A stretch of 64,000 bases of DNA from assembly GCF_900198195.1 (NCBI RefSeq), contig NZ_LT899436.1:3687001-3751000 (forward strand), written 5' to 3'. Of the stretch, positions 54,401 to 63,550 are shown piece by piece. The stretch comes from Tenacibaculum jejuense. GTDB lineage: Bacteria; Bacteroidota; Bacteroidia; Flavobacteriales; Flavobacteriaceae. The notes under the pieces are model-generated. The model searched no databases. It was not told the origin of the DNA and saw only the letters and a list, made by a program, of their open reading frames with translations. A program made the position numbers and the translations under genes. Within the stretch, counting starts at the first letter, position 1, and every line of letters starts with the position of its first letter.

Positions 54401-54434
54401 AAAAAGCCTTCACATTTTTTAGTGAAGGCTTTTT
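54401..54434. terminator. Bidirectional terminator
   Basis: AAAAAGCCTTCAC (54401-54413) pairs perfectly with GTGAAGGCTTTTT (54422-54434) around an 8-base loop, between converging genes. Confidence 0.85.
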
Positions 54435-54457
54435 TATTTCTGCAATACGCTATAATA

Positions 54458-55522
54458 TTAAAATAACGACATTTGATTCGTTTGAAACTTATCAAAAATT
54501 GTACAATCAAATTCTGGTATTTTTTTATCTTTTAAATATAGTTTTCTTGCCAATTTAAACTGCATTGCTATTTGTTCTGCAAACTTCCCTTCACCTTTCA
54601 TTCGCACTCCGTAACGCGATTCATTTAAAGTTCCGTTATGACAATCTTCTATTTGATGTAATATTTTTTCTGCTCGATCTGGGTACGTTTTTTCAACCCA
54701 TTTTTTAAAAATCTCACCAATTGCTCCGTTTAATCTTACTACTGTATAAGCAACGGATTTCGCTCCTAGTTCACTTACTTTTTTTACCAACGGTAAAATT
54801 TCATGATTATTGATTGCTGGAATAATTGGCGCCATCATAACATTAACAGGAATATTATTCTCAGACAATATTTTAACTGTTTCTAATCGTTTTTTAATTG
54901 TTGCGGTTCTAGGCTCTAAAATACGTCTTGTTTGTTCAGATAAAGATGTGATCGAAATATTCACTTTTAATAAATTCAAAGAGGCTAACTCTTTTAGAAG
55001 ATCTAAATCTCGAAGTATTAAAGCATTCTTCGTAATTATTCCTACCGGATGTTTTAACTTCAATAATACTTTTAATATTTCTCTGGTAATTTCTAGTTTT
55101 TTCTCAATTGGCTGATAACAATCTGTATTTCCAGAAAGCATAATCGGAATCGCTTCCCAATTTTTTCCTCTTAATTTTTTCTCAAGTAACTCTGCTGCAT
55201 TCTTTTTGTATAAAATCTTTCTTTCAAAATCTAATCCAGCTGAATATCCCCAATATTCATGAGAATTTCTTGCGTAACAATAGATACAACCATGTTCACA
55301 ACCTTGATAAGGATTCATTGAAAATGAAGCTCCGATATCTGGACTTGTAACTTTATTCACAATGGTTTTTGGAAAAATCTCTAAATATGCAGTTTTGTTC
55401 TGATCTGCATCTTCATTTTCAGCAGCACAATAATTTAAGAAGTCATCTAAAACCTCGTGACTATGTTGTAAAAACTTATTATGAGTATTATGTTGCGCAC
55501 CTCTTCCTTTGATATAATCCAT
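54458..55522 (-). CDS. PA0069-like radical SAM protein
   Basis: 354 residues from ATG 55522 (MDYIKGRGAQHNTHN, the family N-terminus). A longer frame to 55546 is less likely. The iron-sulfur motif is GCEHGCIYCYARNSHEY, preceded by GASFSMNPYQ. VNISITSLSEQTRRILEPR and PINVMMAPIIPAIN follow. This group is annotated as PA0069 family or Rv2578c-like radical SAM, close to SplB; the reaction and substrate are not established. It is transcribed alone, convergent with the DM13 operon. Confidence 0.9.
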   Translation of the reverse strand: MDYIKGRGAQHNTHNKFLQHSHEVLDDFLNYCAAENEDADQNKTAYLEIFPKTIVNKVTSPDIGASFSMNPYQGCEHGCIYCYARNSHEYWGYSAGLDFERKILYKKNAAELLEKKLRGKNWEAIPIMLSGNTDCYQPIEKKLEITREILKVLLKLKHPVGIITKNALILRDLDLLKELASLNLLKVNISITSLSEQTRRILEPRTATIKKRLETVKILSENNIPVNVMMAPIIPAINNHEILPLVKKVSELGAKSVAYTVVRLNGAIGEIFKKWVEKTYPDRAEKILHQIEDCHNGTLNESRYGVRMKGEGKFAEQIAMQFKLARKLYLKDKKIPEFDCTIFDKFQTNQMSLF

Positions 55523-55655
55523 AAAAATTACTTTAATTAAATTCACATGGAATGATCTTTATTGAGAAAAAGATGTAAAAACTCCTCAATACAACCTCGA
55601 TACAGAAACCGAAACCATTCTTTAATATTACAAATTTAACAAAAATATGTTTGAA

Positions 55656-57971
55656 TTAATCAGGTAAACGATCTCTATCTTTTTTATTTCTGTTAAAACG
55701 ATACGTAACATTAAGTCTAAATTGAGGTCCGAGTAAAGCTCTTTCATTTAAAATAGTATAATCAGCGCCAGAAATGGTTTGTGTTTGTACTCTAGAATTA
55801 AAAACATTCTGAATATTCGCAGTCACCGAAATTTTATCGTTCCAAAAGTCTTTACTCAAACCTAAATCAGCAACAAAAATCGGTTCAGTTATAATTTGGC
55901 CAGAAGCACGTTCTCCTTGATAATTTAAATTGGTTTGAATTGTAACCGCTGGTAATTTCATTCTTGAATTCAACTTAGCTGTCCACGCATTATCTTTTAC
56001 ATTAAATAAACCTTGTTGCTGAAAGCTGAAATAATTGATTTCTCCCATTAATCGCCACCAAGAAAAAGCCGCATATTGAATTCCTAACTCAGCTCCTACT
56101 CTGTGTTCTGTTCCAGAATTAATTTGTTTACTGATAATTGCTCCATCGCTATTAGCACTCACTAAAGTTTCAAACAGCTGCGTTGTATATTGATAATACA
56201 CTGATGGATTTATCGTAAAACCTTTCCATTTCTTTAGAAAACCGACATCGAAAGCATCTGTAAACATTGGATTTAAATCAGGATTACCTACTCGAATATT
56301 TCTTCGATCTGCAATTCCGCCAAAAGGATTTAATTGCCAAAAACGTGGCCTTCTAATTCTTTTACTATAACTTAATTGAAGATTTGTTCTTTCATTAAAA
56401 TTATAAGTCAGGTGAACCGTTGGAAATAAATTAGAATAACGTTTATCTGTTTCAAAAACATTCTTTCTATCAGTACTAGAAGTGTTTGTGTATTCGCCTC
56501 GTAAACCTAATAAATATTGAAGTTTGTTTTTTCTATTTCCATATTGAACATAAGCCGCATAAATTCGTTCTTTATACGTTAAAAGGTTATCCAAACTGTC
56601 AATCAAAATACCATTATCCCAAACTTTGTAATCGCTATCAATATCTCTTACTTCACCTTTAATTCCTAACTCTAAATGTGTTTTTGGTTGTAAAGGCAAT
56701 TTAAAATCAGCTTGAAACAGTAGATCTTTACTACTTTCTATATCTCTACTCTGTAATATGTTTGGTGAATTACCATTAATATCTTCTTCAACAAATTCAT
56801 TTTCATCATCATCCCAAAAATCATATTGAACATCGATAGTAAGTTGCTGTCCTTTTTTAGTAAACTTTTTCACATGATTAAATTCGATTCTACTAAAATT
56901 TTGAGGTTCTCTATAGTTTTCTCTATTTAAAATTGAGTTTTGTAAACTCTTATCTGAATCAAAAAAATCGAACTTAAAATCTACAAAACGCTTACTCACA
57001 TTACTTCTTAAAAAATAGCTAAACGTAGTCGTATTTTGTTTATTGAAATAAATATCACTTCCCACATACAAATTGAACACATTTCTTCTGAATAAGGTAT
57101 TTCTCTCTAAATCTAAAAACGACGTTGGTCCGTTTCCATCGAAATTCTCTCGAAAAATTGATCCTTTATATTCAAATTCTTGCAAACTATATCTCGCATT
57201 TGCAAAAACATTAAATGTTTCTTTTTTATAATTTACATTATAATTTATTCCATGATTCGCAGGTTCTCCTGTTGTTAATTGTAAAGAACTACTAAAACCT
57301 CCTATCTTATTTTTCTTTAAAATAATGTTTAAAATTCCAGCCGTTCCTTCGGCATCATAACGAGCAGACGGATTCGTAATTACTTCTACTCTCTCTATTG
57401 TAGAAGCAGGCAATTGTTCCAATCCGTTATTAGAAGTTAACACAGAAGGTTTTCCATTAATTAAAATACGAACATTTGCATTTCCGCGTAAACTAACCGC
57501 TCCATCTAAATCAACATTCACAGACGGAACATTATTTAAAATATCTGTTGCATTACCTCCTTTTGCTATTAAATCTTTTCCAACATTAAATATTCGTTTA
57601 TCTAATTTATATTCTGTTGTAGATCGTTCTGTTCTAATTTCAACTTCTTCTAATTGTGTACTATTTTCTTCTAAAAATAATGTTCCTAAATCTTCAAATT
57701 TTTCAATCTTTTTTAATTTTATAGTTATTGGTTTAAACCCCACAAAATCTACTTTAATATCATATATATCAGGTTTCACTTCCACTGAAAATTCTCCTTT
57801 CTCATTAGCTGAAGTTCCTGTTAAAAATTTTTCCGATTCTGATTTCATAACAATAATTGTTGCGAACTCTAACGGTTGTTTCGTTTTCTTGTCTACTACT
57901 TTTCCTTTTACTGTTACTTGACTAAAAACGCAAATATTAAGCAACAAAGCACATAAGATAATTACCCTCAT
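55656..57971 (-). CDS. TonB-dependent outer-membrane receptor (OMP_b-brl_3 type)
   Basis: A 771-residue protein with a signal peptide ending CVFSQ. Residues 20-100 are a carboxypeptidase-regulatory-like domain (VKGKVVDKKTKQPLEFATIIV). Residues 120-220 are a plug-like domain with IFNVGKDLIAKGGNATDILNNVPSV, LRGNANVRILINGKPSVL and ERVEVITNPSARYDAEGTAGILNI. The rest forms a barrel ending in LNVTYRFN. It lacks SusD or a clear TonB box, so it belongs to the non-SusC receptor group. The substrate is unknown. It is divergent from the LytS/LytTR pair across a 210-base gap. Confidence 0.9.
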   Translation of the reverse strand: MRVIILCALLLNICVFSQVTVKGKVVDKKTKQPLEFATIIVMKSESEKFLTGTSANEKGEFSVEVKPDIYDIKVDFVGFKPITIKLKKIEKFEDLGTLFLEENSTQLEEVEIRTERSTTEYKLDKRIFNVGKDLIAKGGNATDILNNVPSVNVDLDGAVSLRGNANVRILINGKPSVLTSNNGLEQLPASTIERVEVITNPSARYDAEGTAGILNIILKKNKIGGFSSSLQLTTGEPANHGINYNVNYKKETFNVFANARYSLQEFEYKGSIFRENFDGNGPTSFLDLERNTLFRRNVFNLYVGSDIYFNKQNTTTFSYFLRSNVSKRFVDFKFDFFDSDKSLQNSILNRENYREPQNFSRIEFNHVKKFTKKGQQLTIDVQYDFWDDDENEFVEEDINGNSPNILQSRDIESSKDLLFQADFKLPLQPKTHLELGIKGEVRDIDSDYKVWDNGILIDSLDNLLTYKERIYAAYVQYGNRKNKLQYLLGLRGEYTNTSSTDRKNVFETDKRYSNLFPTVHLTYNFNERTNLQLSYSKRIRRPRFWQLNPFGGIADRRNIRVGNPDLNPMFTDAFDVGFLKKWKGFTINPSVYYQYTTQLFETLVSANSDGAIISKQINSGTEHRVGAELGIQYAAFSWWRLMGEINYFSFQQQGLFNVKDNAWTAKLNSRMKLPAVTIQTNLNYQGERASGQIITEPIFVADLGLSKDFWNDKISVTANIQNVFNSRVQTQTISGADYTILNERALLGPQFRLNVTYRFNRNKKDRDRLPD

Positions 57972-58148
57972 TTTTTATTTTATAATTAAAATTGAGAGAT
58001 AAAAATCATCAGTTTTTACAGTGATAAATCATAAAATAGACAGACACTAAGGAAAAGTCGACGATTTAAACATTTACTACAAAAACATAAATTCAGGAGA
58101 GAAAAAATCACATTTAGGCGTAGAAAACACGAATTCATCGATTCTTGA

Positions 58149-58177
58149 TTGGATAAATAAGCAATTGAGTATTTTTG
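58149..58177 (+). promoter_or_regulatory. Histidine-kinase promoter (TTG-N18-TATTTTTG), leaderless geometry
   Basis: TTG at 58149-58151 and TATTTTTG at 58170-58177. The -7 box ends 5 nt before ATG 58182, so transcription would start at or next to the initiation codon. Confidence 0.55.
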
Positions 58178-58181
58178 AAAT

Positions 58182-59276
58182 ATGGTAGACTTCTTTGAAA
58201 AAATCGCTAACTATATAAAGTCAAATAGGGTTGTAAAACACCTAATATTTTGGAGTGTTTTTACAATTTTTAACCTAATTAGAGATATTGCTGCTGGATC
58301 GCATAGAGGAGAAAAATATCCTATTTATGAAGAATTAATTCCTTTAACTTCAATTATTAGCGATATCCCTGCAATTATTACTTCTTATTTAGTTGTTTAT
58401 ATCTGTTTTGAGAAATTTATTAAAAAACAAAAATACGTTTTAGGTATACTTTTATTTATCGTCATTATTTACATTATGGCGAACTTATATAGGTTATACA
58501 ATATTCATATCATTGAAGGTGTATATAGAGTACCTCCTTTTCACAAGGAATCACTTTTAGAAATTATTAAAACTCCTAGATATCTAATACCTAATTACAT
58601 TCCTTCATTAGTTTATATTAGTTTTATTTTTACTGCTGTAAAATATCACTTTGAAAGTGAGGAAAAAAGAAGAAATCAACTTGAAATAGATAAAGAAAAA
58701 GTCGACTTAGAATTAAAAACATTAAAAGGTCAATTAAATCCGCATTTCTTATTCAATACTTTGAATAATATTTATTCATTGTCTATACTAAACTCGCCAC
58801 ACACTTCTAATGCAATTGCAAAACTTTCTGAAATGTTAGATTTTGTATTATTTAAAAGTGATGATGAACTGGTTTCTCTTGAAAATGAAATTTCACTAAT
58901 TGAAAACTATATCACACTAGAAAAACTTCGTTATAATGAAGATTTACAAATATCATTTACTAAAGACATACAAGCTTCAAATACGATCCCTCCGTTAGTT
59001 TTATTATCATTAGTTGAAAACGCTTTTAAACACGGAGAAAAATCAAATAGTACAGCTCCAGAAATACATATCGATTTACAAAGTACAGAAGATCAACTAA
59101 CTTTTAAAATTTCGAATTCCATTACTAATTCCGAAAAAGTTAAAACACGAAAACCATTAGGGTTGGTCAATATTAAAAAACAATTATCTTTAATTTATGG
59201 TTCGCAATATTCTTTAGAAATTAGCAACGAACCATCGAAATTGTTATTCACTGTTACGTTAATCATTAAAAAATAA
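58182..59276 (+). CDS. LytS/YehU-type sensor histidine kinase
   Basis: A 364-residue membrane kinase with four hydrophobic helices in residues 15-150. A coiled linker (about 160-180) follows. The HisKA_7TM/LytS phosphoacceptor block is QLNPHFLFNTLNNIYSLS (His188), and an HATPase domain has LLSLVENAFKHGEKS (N box) and RKPLGLVNIKKQLSLIYG (G boxes). It has no periplasmic sensor domain, so it probably senses within the membrane. It pairs with the LytTR response regulator 17 nt downstream. Confidence 0.93.
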   Translation: MVDFFEKIANYIKSNRVVKHLIFWSVFTIFNLIRDIAAGSHRGEKYPIYEELIPLTSIISDIPAIITSYLVVYICFEKFIKKQKYVLGILLFIVIIYIMANLYRLYNIHIIEGVYRVPPFHKESLLEIIKTPRYLIPNYIPSLVYISFIFTAVKYHFESEEKRRNQLEIDKEKVDLELKTLKGQLNPHFLFNTLNNIYSLSILNSPHTSNAIAKLSEMLDFVLFKSDDELVSLENEISLIENYITLEKLRYNEDLQISFTKDIQASNTIPPLVLLSLVENAFKHGEKSNSTAPEIHIDLQSTEDQLTFKISNSITNSEKVKTRKPLGLVNIKKQLSLIYGSQYSLEISNEPSKLLFTVTLIIKK

Positions 59277-59293
59277 TTGCAAAAGAAAAGCAT

Positions 59294-60013
59294 ATGCCTT
59301 ACAAATGTGTTATTGTTGACGACGAGCCTTTGGCTATAAAACTTATAGAAAATCATATTGCTAAAGTTGATTCTTTAGAAGTCGTTGCAACTTGCAATAG
59401 CGCTATAAAAGCTTTTGAAATTATACACACTACTGACGTTGATTTACTTTTTTTAGATATTAACATGCCGAACTTAACCGGTATTGATTTTTTAAAAAGT
59501 CTGAAGAATCCACCAAAAACAATATTGACGACTGCTTATCGCGATTATGCTATTGAGAGTTACGATTTAGAAGTATTAGATTATTTATTAAAACCCATCA
59601 CTTTTGAACGTTTTTTTAAAGCCGTAGAAAAATTTACGCGTTCTCATACTAGTAATAATAATGAAAGAACTTTTAATGCAAATAATGAAGAACATGATTT
59701 TTTGATTATCAAATCAGGAAATAAGCATCATAAAGTTTTCACTGAACAAATTATTTATATCGAAAGCTTAAAAGATTATGTTCGTTTTCATTTAGAAGAC
59801 GACAAACGTATTGTAGCGAAACATCGCATAAGTGAGATTGAAAAAAAATTAGATACCAAATCGTTCTTAAGAGTTCATCGTTCGTATTTGATAAATACTC
59901 AAAAAATAACAGCATTTACTTCTCATGACATAGAAGTAAATGCTGTAGAAATTCCTATCGGAATTAGTTATAAAGAAAATACTATTTCGTTCTTACAACA
60001 ATTAAAAAGTTAA
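59294..60013 (+). CDS. LytTR-family response regulator
   Basis: A 239-residue response regulator. Receiver domain (2-120): VIVDDEPLA with acidic pocket, LFLDINMP with phosphoacceptor Asp55, LTTAYRDYA and the Lys in LLKPI. LytTR DNA-binding domain (140-239): IYIESLKDYVRFHL and FLRVHRSYLINTQKI. It is the partner of the kinase 17 nt upstream. The divergent TonB receptor is a natural target, but no direct-repeat operator could be confirmed by eye. Confidence 0.94.
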   Translation: MPYKCVIVDDEPLAIKLIENHIAKVDSLEVVATCNSAIKAFEIIHTTDVDLLFLDINMPNLTGIDFLKSLKNPPKTILTTAYRDYAIESYDLEVLDYLLKPITFERFFKAVEKFTRSHTSNNNERTFNANNEEHDFLIIKSGNKHHKVFTEQIIYIESLKDYVRFHLEDDKRIVAKHRISEIEKKLDTKSFLRVHRSYLINTQKITAFTSHDIEVNAVEIPIGISYKENTISFLQQLKS

Positions 60014-60027
60014 TCGATATAATTTTG

Positions 60028-61092
60028 TTATAGTACTTTTCGTGTTTTATCCATTAGGTAAAAATCAGCTAAAACTAAAGCTGTTAAAGCTTCAACAACT
60101 GGCACCGCTCTTGGTACAACACAAGGATCGTGTCTTCCTTTTCCTTGTATTTCTGTTGCTTCACCTTCAGAATTAATTGTTTGCTGATTTTGCATTATTG
60201 TAGCGACTGGCTTAAATGCTACTCTGAAATAAATATCCATTCCATTTGAAATTCCTCCTTGAATTCCTCCAGATAAATTTGATTGTGTAGTTCCATCTGG
60301 ATTAAAGATATCATTATGTTCAGAACCTTGCATTTTTGCTCCGCAGAAACCACTACCAAACTCAAATCCTTTAACAGCGTTGATAGACAACATTGCTTTT
60401 CCTAACTCTGCATGAAGTTTATGGAAAATTGGTTCACCTAAACCAACAGGTACGTTTTGAGCAACACAAGTAATTGTTCCTCCGATTGTATCACCAGCTT
60501 TTCTAATTTCTTTAATCTTATCGATCATTTGTTCAGCAGATTTTTCATCTGGACAACGAACAATATTAGATTCTGTTTTAGAAAAATCTAAATCCTGATA
60601 AGGTTTATCAATAAATATATCTCCAACAGAAGATGTAAATGCGTTAATAGAAATATGAGCAAGTAATTGTTTTGCTAAAGCTCCAGCAACTACCCAGTTT
60701 GCAGTTTCTCTAGCAGAAGTTCTACCTCCACCTCTATAATCTCTTATTCCGTATTTTTTATCGTATGTGTAATCGGCATGTGAAGGTCTATACACATTTG
60801 TATTATGATTATAGTCTTTACTTTTTTGGTTTGTATTTTTAATTACAAAACCAATTGGCATACCTGTACTTTTACCATCAAAAATTCCAGATAAAAACTC
60901 TACAGTATCTGGTTCTTTACGTTGTGTTACGATTTTTGACTGACCTGGTTTACGACGATCTAATTCTTTTTGAACAGCATCAAAATCAATTGTTACTCCA
61001 GCAGGAAAACCATCGATAACTCCTCCAATTGCTACTCCATGTGATTCTCCGAAAGTAGATACTCGTAATATATTTCCAAAGGAATTAAACAT
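60028..61092 (-). CDS. aroC: Chorismate synthase
   Basis: 354 residues from ATG 61092, which gives the conserved [19 protein letters not shown] start. The frame runs to 61149, but the added residues are not family-like. Signatures: [31 protein letters not shown] and [19 protein letters not shown]. It uses reduced FMN to convert EPSP to chorismate, feeding menaquinone (menD, menB in this window) and aromatic amino acids. Convergent with the LytTR gene, 15 nt apart. Confidence 0.96.
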   Translation of the reverse strand: MFNSFGNILRVSTFGESHGVAIGGVIDGFPAGVTIDFDAVQKELDRRKPGQSKIVTQRKEPDTVEFLSGIFDGKSTGMPIGFVIKNTNQKSKDYNHNTNVYRPSHADYTYDKKYGIRDYRGGGRTSARETANWVVAGALAKQLLAHISINAFTSSVGDIFIDKPYQDLDFSKTESNIVRCPDEKSAEQMIDKIKEIRKAGDTIGGTITCVAQNVPVGLGEPIFHKLHAELGKAMLSINAVKGFEFGSGFCGAKMQGSEHNDIFNPDGTTQSNLSGGIQGGISNGMDIYFRVAFKPVATIMQNQQTINSEGEATEIQGKGRHDPCVVPRAVPVVEALTALVLADFYLMDKTRKVL

Positions 61093-61399
61093 TCTTTCTA
61101 ATTTTAAAACGAAGGTAACTATTTCACTTAAATCGAGAAGAAGAAGCACTCAGAAAAATGAGAATTATTATTAACTGTGTAATTTTAGATACACATTTTT
61201 AATTAGTTTTTAAGATCTGCTCTATCAGAACATTTGATCAACATAAAAAAGGCTTAAAAAAATCAAAAACTAAAAAACTGAAAGTAAATTATTTACAGAT
61301 TTATTTAAAAATACTTTTCAAAAAAGTTACATTTTATTTTCTCTAAATAAAAAAGGTTCTTATATTTGCACCCGCAAAACGGTTAAACGTTTTCGGCCT
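61093..61399. other. 307-base gap between aroC and tRNA-Ser
   Basis: It holds the tRNA promoter element (61361-61368) and A+T-rich DNA. No credible ORF is seen apart from the discarded N-terminal extension of aroC. Confidence 0.5.
61361..61368 (+). promoter_or_regulatory. tRNA-Ser -7 element TATATTTG
   Basis: Matches TAnnTTTG, 32 nt before the mature tRNA 5' end. No clear -33 TTG. Confidence 0.5.
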
Positions 61400-61484
61400 G
61401 GTGAAATGGCAGAGTGGTCGAATGCGGTGGTCTTGAAAACCATTGACTGTAACAGGTCCGGGGGTTCGAATCCCTCTTTCACCG
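61400..61484 (+). tRNA. tRNA-Ser (anticodon UGA)
   Basis: An 85-nt class II tRNA. The acceptor GGTGAAA (61400-61406) pairs with TTTCACC (61477-61483), discriminator G. The anticodon loop CTTGAAA gives TGA, reading UCA and related Ser codons. There is a long variable arm and a T arm with GGTTCGAATCC. CCA is not encoded. A strong terminator follows within a few bases. Confidence 0.95.
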
Positions 61485-61486
61485 CG

Positions 61487-61515
61487 AAAAGCTTCAAGGA
61501 AACTTGAAGCTTTTT
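61487..61515 (+). terminator. tRNA-Ser terminator
   Basis: AAAAGCTTCAAG (61487-61498) pairs with CTTGAAGCTTTT (61503-61514), GAAA loop, T run. Confidence 0.85.
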
Positions 61516-61618
61516 TGTTTTTATCTACTTCCTTCCATGTGACTTTCTATTTTTTTTGTTTCTAATGAATTGTAATTCCCTCCACTAAGATTATAAATCA
61601 AGAAACAAAAAAAACAAG

Positions 61619-62536
61619 ATGTCAAAAAAAACAATTTATCTTTTAGGTATACTAATCACAATTATTCTAGGTACATTTTTAAGTTGGAAATATTGTTGTA
61701 CCACAAACATAGATTCACAAAAAACAATTGCTCAACCTGCACAAAATCCTGAATCTATTAAGGAAGAAACTCCAAAATTATCTTTCGGGAACATTGATGA
61801 AAACGGCAATATTAATTTTTCCTTTGACAATATAAAATTTAAAAAATCTAGTATGGATTTTTCTCCTTCTTTTATGTCTGGGTTAGACACTGAACTTAGT
61901 GAATTAAAAGATTTCGTGGTTCAACCTGAAAACGAAAAAGCTTTATCGATTACAGGGTATTATATGAGTGATGAAACGAATAATTCTATTTTTCCGAATA
62001 TTGGATTAGCACGTGCTATAAAAATCAAAAACTACATGTCTTCTCGTGGTATTCCTACAAAGTTGATTGATATTTATGGTGAACTTAATGATACCTTAAC
62101 TGTAACTACAGATAATACCATGGAAAAACCCATTAAGTTTAGTGTTGGGAAATCTAAGGATTATAGTAAACTCATAGAGAGAATAATGAAAGAAATTGAA
62201 GAGAATCCTCTAGTATTAGAATTCGATTCTGGACGATTACAATCTGAATTTACATCTGAACAAAGAATAAAAATTGTAAATATATCTACGTATTTAGATA
62301 AAGTTGATAATGCTAATTGTTTAATTACTGGACATACAGACAATACTGGTTCTACAGAAAGTAATTTAACTCTAGGCTTGAAAAGAGCTAATTTCTTAAA
62401 GGATTACATTATTAGAAGTGGAATATCAGAAAACAAAGTAAAAACTACTTCTAAGGGTGAAAGTTCACCTGTAGCAAGTAACAAAACTGAAGCAGGAAGA
62501 CAAAAAAACAGACGTGCTACAGTATCTATAAATTAA
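61619..62536 (+). CDS. OmpA family protein with two OmpA-like domains
   Basis: A 305-residue protein with one N-terminal membrane anchor or uncleaved signal (IYLLGILITIILGTFLSWKY). The C-terminal domain (190-305) is a good OmpA/MotB peptidoglycan-binding domain: LITGHTDNTGSTESNLTLGLKRA and KGESSPVASNKTEAGRQKNRRATV with the conserved Asp and Arg. Residues 75-165 look like a degenerate copy (ALSITGYYMSDE, NIGLARAIKIKNYMSSRGIP), so the protein seems to be a duplicated OmpA fold with only the second copy intact. It probably tethers envelope to wall. Confidence 0.85.
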   Translation: MSKKTIYLLGILITIILGTFLSWKYCCTTNIDSQKTIAQPAQNPESIKEETPKLSFGNIDENGNINFSFDNIKFKKSSMDFSPSFMSGLDTELSELKDFVVQPENEKALSITGYYMSDETNNSIFPNIGLARAIKIKNYMSSRGIPTKLIDIYGELNDTLTVTTDNTMEKPIKFSVGKSKDYSKLIERIMKEIEENPLVLEFDSGRLQSEFTSEQRIKIVNISTYLDKVDNANCLITGHTDNTGSTESNLTLGLKRANFLKDYIIRSGISENKVKTTSKGESSPVASNKTEAGRQKNRRATVSIN

Positions 62537-62545
62537 AAAATATAC

Positions 62546-63550
62546 TTAACCACCTATAGTAATCATACTTCGGTTATTATGGTTGGTTAAGTTTTCAAAA
62601 TCTTTGCTATCTGTCATTCCAGAACGAACGGCTTTCTTTTTACGAATTGCACTTTGAATTATGGGTTCAATAGAAATTCCTGCTCTGTATGTACTTAGTA
62701 AATCTGTTTCTGATGTAGAGAATAAACAATTCTTTAGTTTGCCATTCGCAGTTAATCGAATACGGTTACAAACATCACAAAACGGATTGGTTACTGAAGA
62801 AATAATTCCGAAACTACCTTGGTAAGCATCAATTTTAAAATTTCTTGCTGTAAAATTATCCTCGTGAGGCAAAGGAACAACTACATCTTTTGAATATTTA
62901 GCCTCAACCTGATTTAAAAGCTCATTATAACTTACTAATTTAGATTTATCCCATCTATTTCCGTCAAAAGGCATAAACTCTATAAAACGGACTGAAATTG
63001 CTCTATCTTTCGTAAATTCTACGAAATCGATAATTTCATTATCATTAAAACCTTTTAACAACACAACATTCAGTTTTACATTAAAACCTTCATCTAATAA
63101 TAACTGTGTATTTTCAAAAGCTTTTTTAAATTGATCTCGTTTTGTTATTGTATTGAATTTTTCAGGATGTAAAGTATCTAAACTTACATTGATTGTTTTT
63201 AACGATGACTTTTTTAATACCTCAATATTTCTATCCACTAGAATTGCATTTGTGGTCATTGAAAGTTCAATAGGCAATTTAGAGAGTCCAGAAATAATCT
63301 CTTCAAAATCTTTTCTCAGCAAAGGTTCTCCACCTGTCAATCTAATTTTAGTAACTCCATGTTGCACAAACAATGCTGCAATATCAATTACTTCAGCAGC
63401 CGTCATAATTTGATTTCTAGGAGACAATACTACTCCACTTTCGGGCATGCAATAGGTACAACGTAAATTACACTTTTCAGTAAGTGAAATTCGTAAATAA
63501 TTATGATGCCTACCAAAAGTATCTGTTAGTATATTTTGTCTCTTACTCAT
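62546..63550 (-). CDS. moaA: GTP 3',8-cyclase MoaA
   Basis: A 334-residue radical SAM enzyme that starts molybdopterin synthesis by converting GTP to 3',8-cyclo-7,8-dihydro-GTP. N-terminal cluster motif LTEKCNLRCTYCMPE (C27, C31, C34); second cluster NPFCDVCNRIRLTANGKLKNC; C-terminal double glycine ITIGG, needed for activity. RLTGGEPLLRKD is the SAM-binding loop. The ATG overlaps the stop of the upstream moaB-type gene by one base, so the two are coupled. Confidence 0.96.
   Translation of the reverse strand: MSKRQNILTDTFGRHHNYLRISLTEKCNLRCTYCMPESGVVLSPRNQIMTAAEVIDIAALFVQHGVTKIRLTGGEPLLRKDFEEIISGLSKLPIELSMTTNAILVDRNIEVLKKSSLKTINVSLDTLHPEKFNTITKRDQFKKAFENTQLLLDEGFNVKLNVVLLKGFNDNEIIDFVEFTKDRAISVRFIEFMPFDGNRWDKSKLVSYNELLNQVEAKYSKDVVVPLPHEDNFTARNFKIDAYQGSFGIISSVTNPFCDVCNRIRLTANGKLKNCLFSTSETDLLSTYRAGISIEPIIQSAIRKKKAVRSGMTDSKDFENLTNHNNRSMITIGG

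Noticed and set aside
61093..61149. Upstream extension of aroC by 19 residues
   Set aside because: The conserved chorismate synthase N-terminus begins at MFNSFGN; the extension is not family-like.
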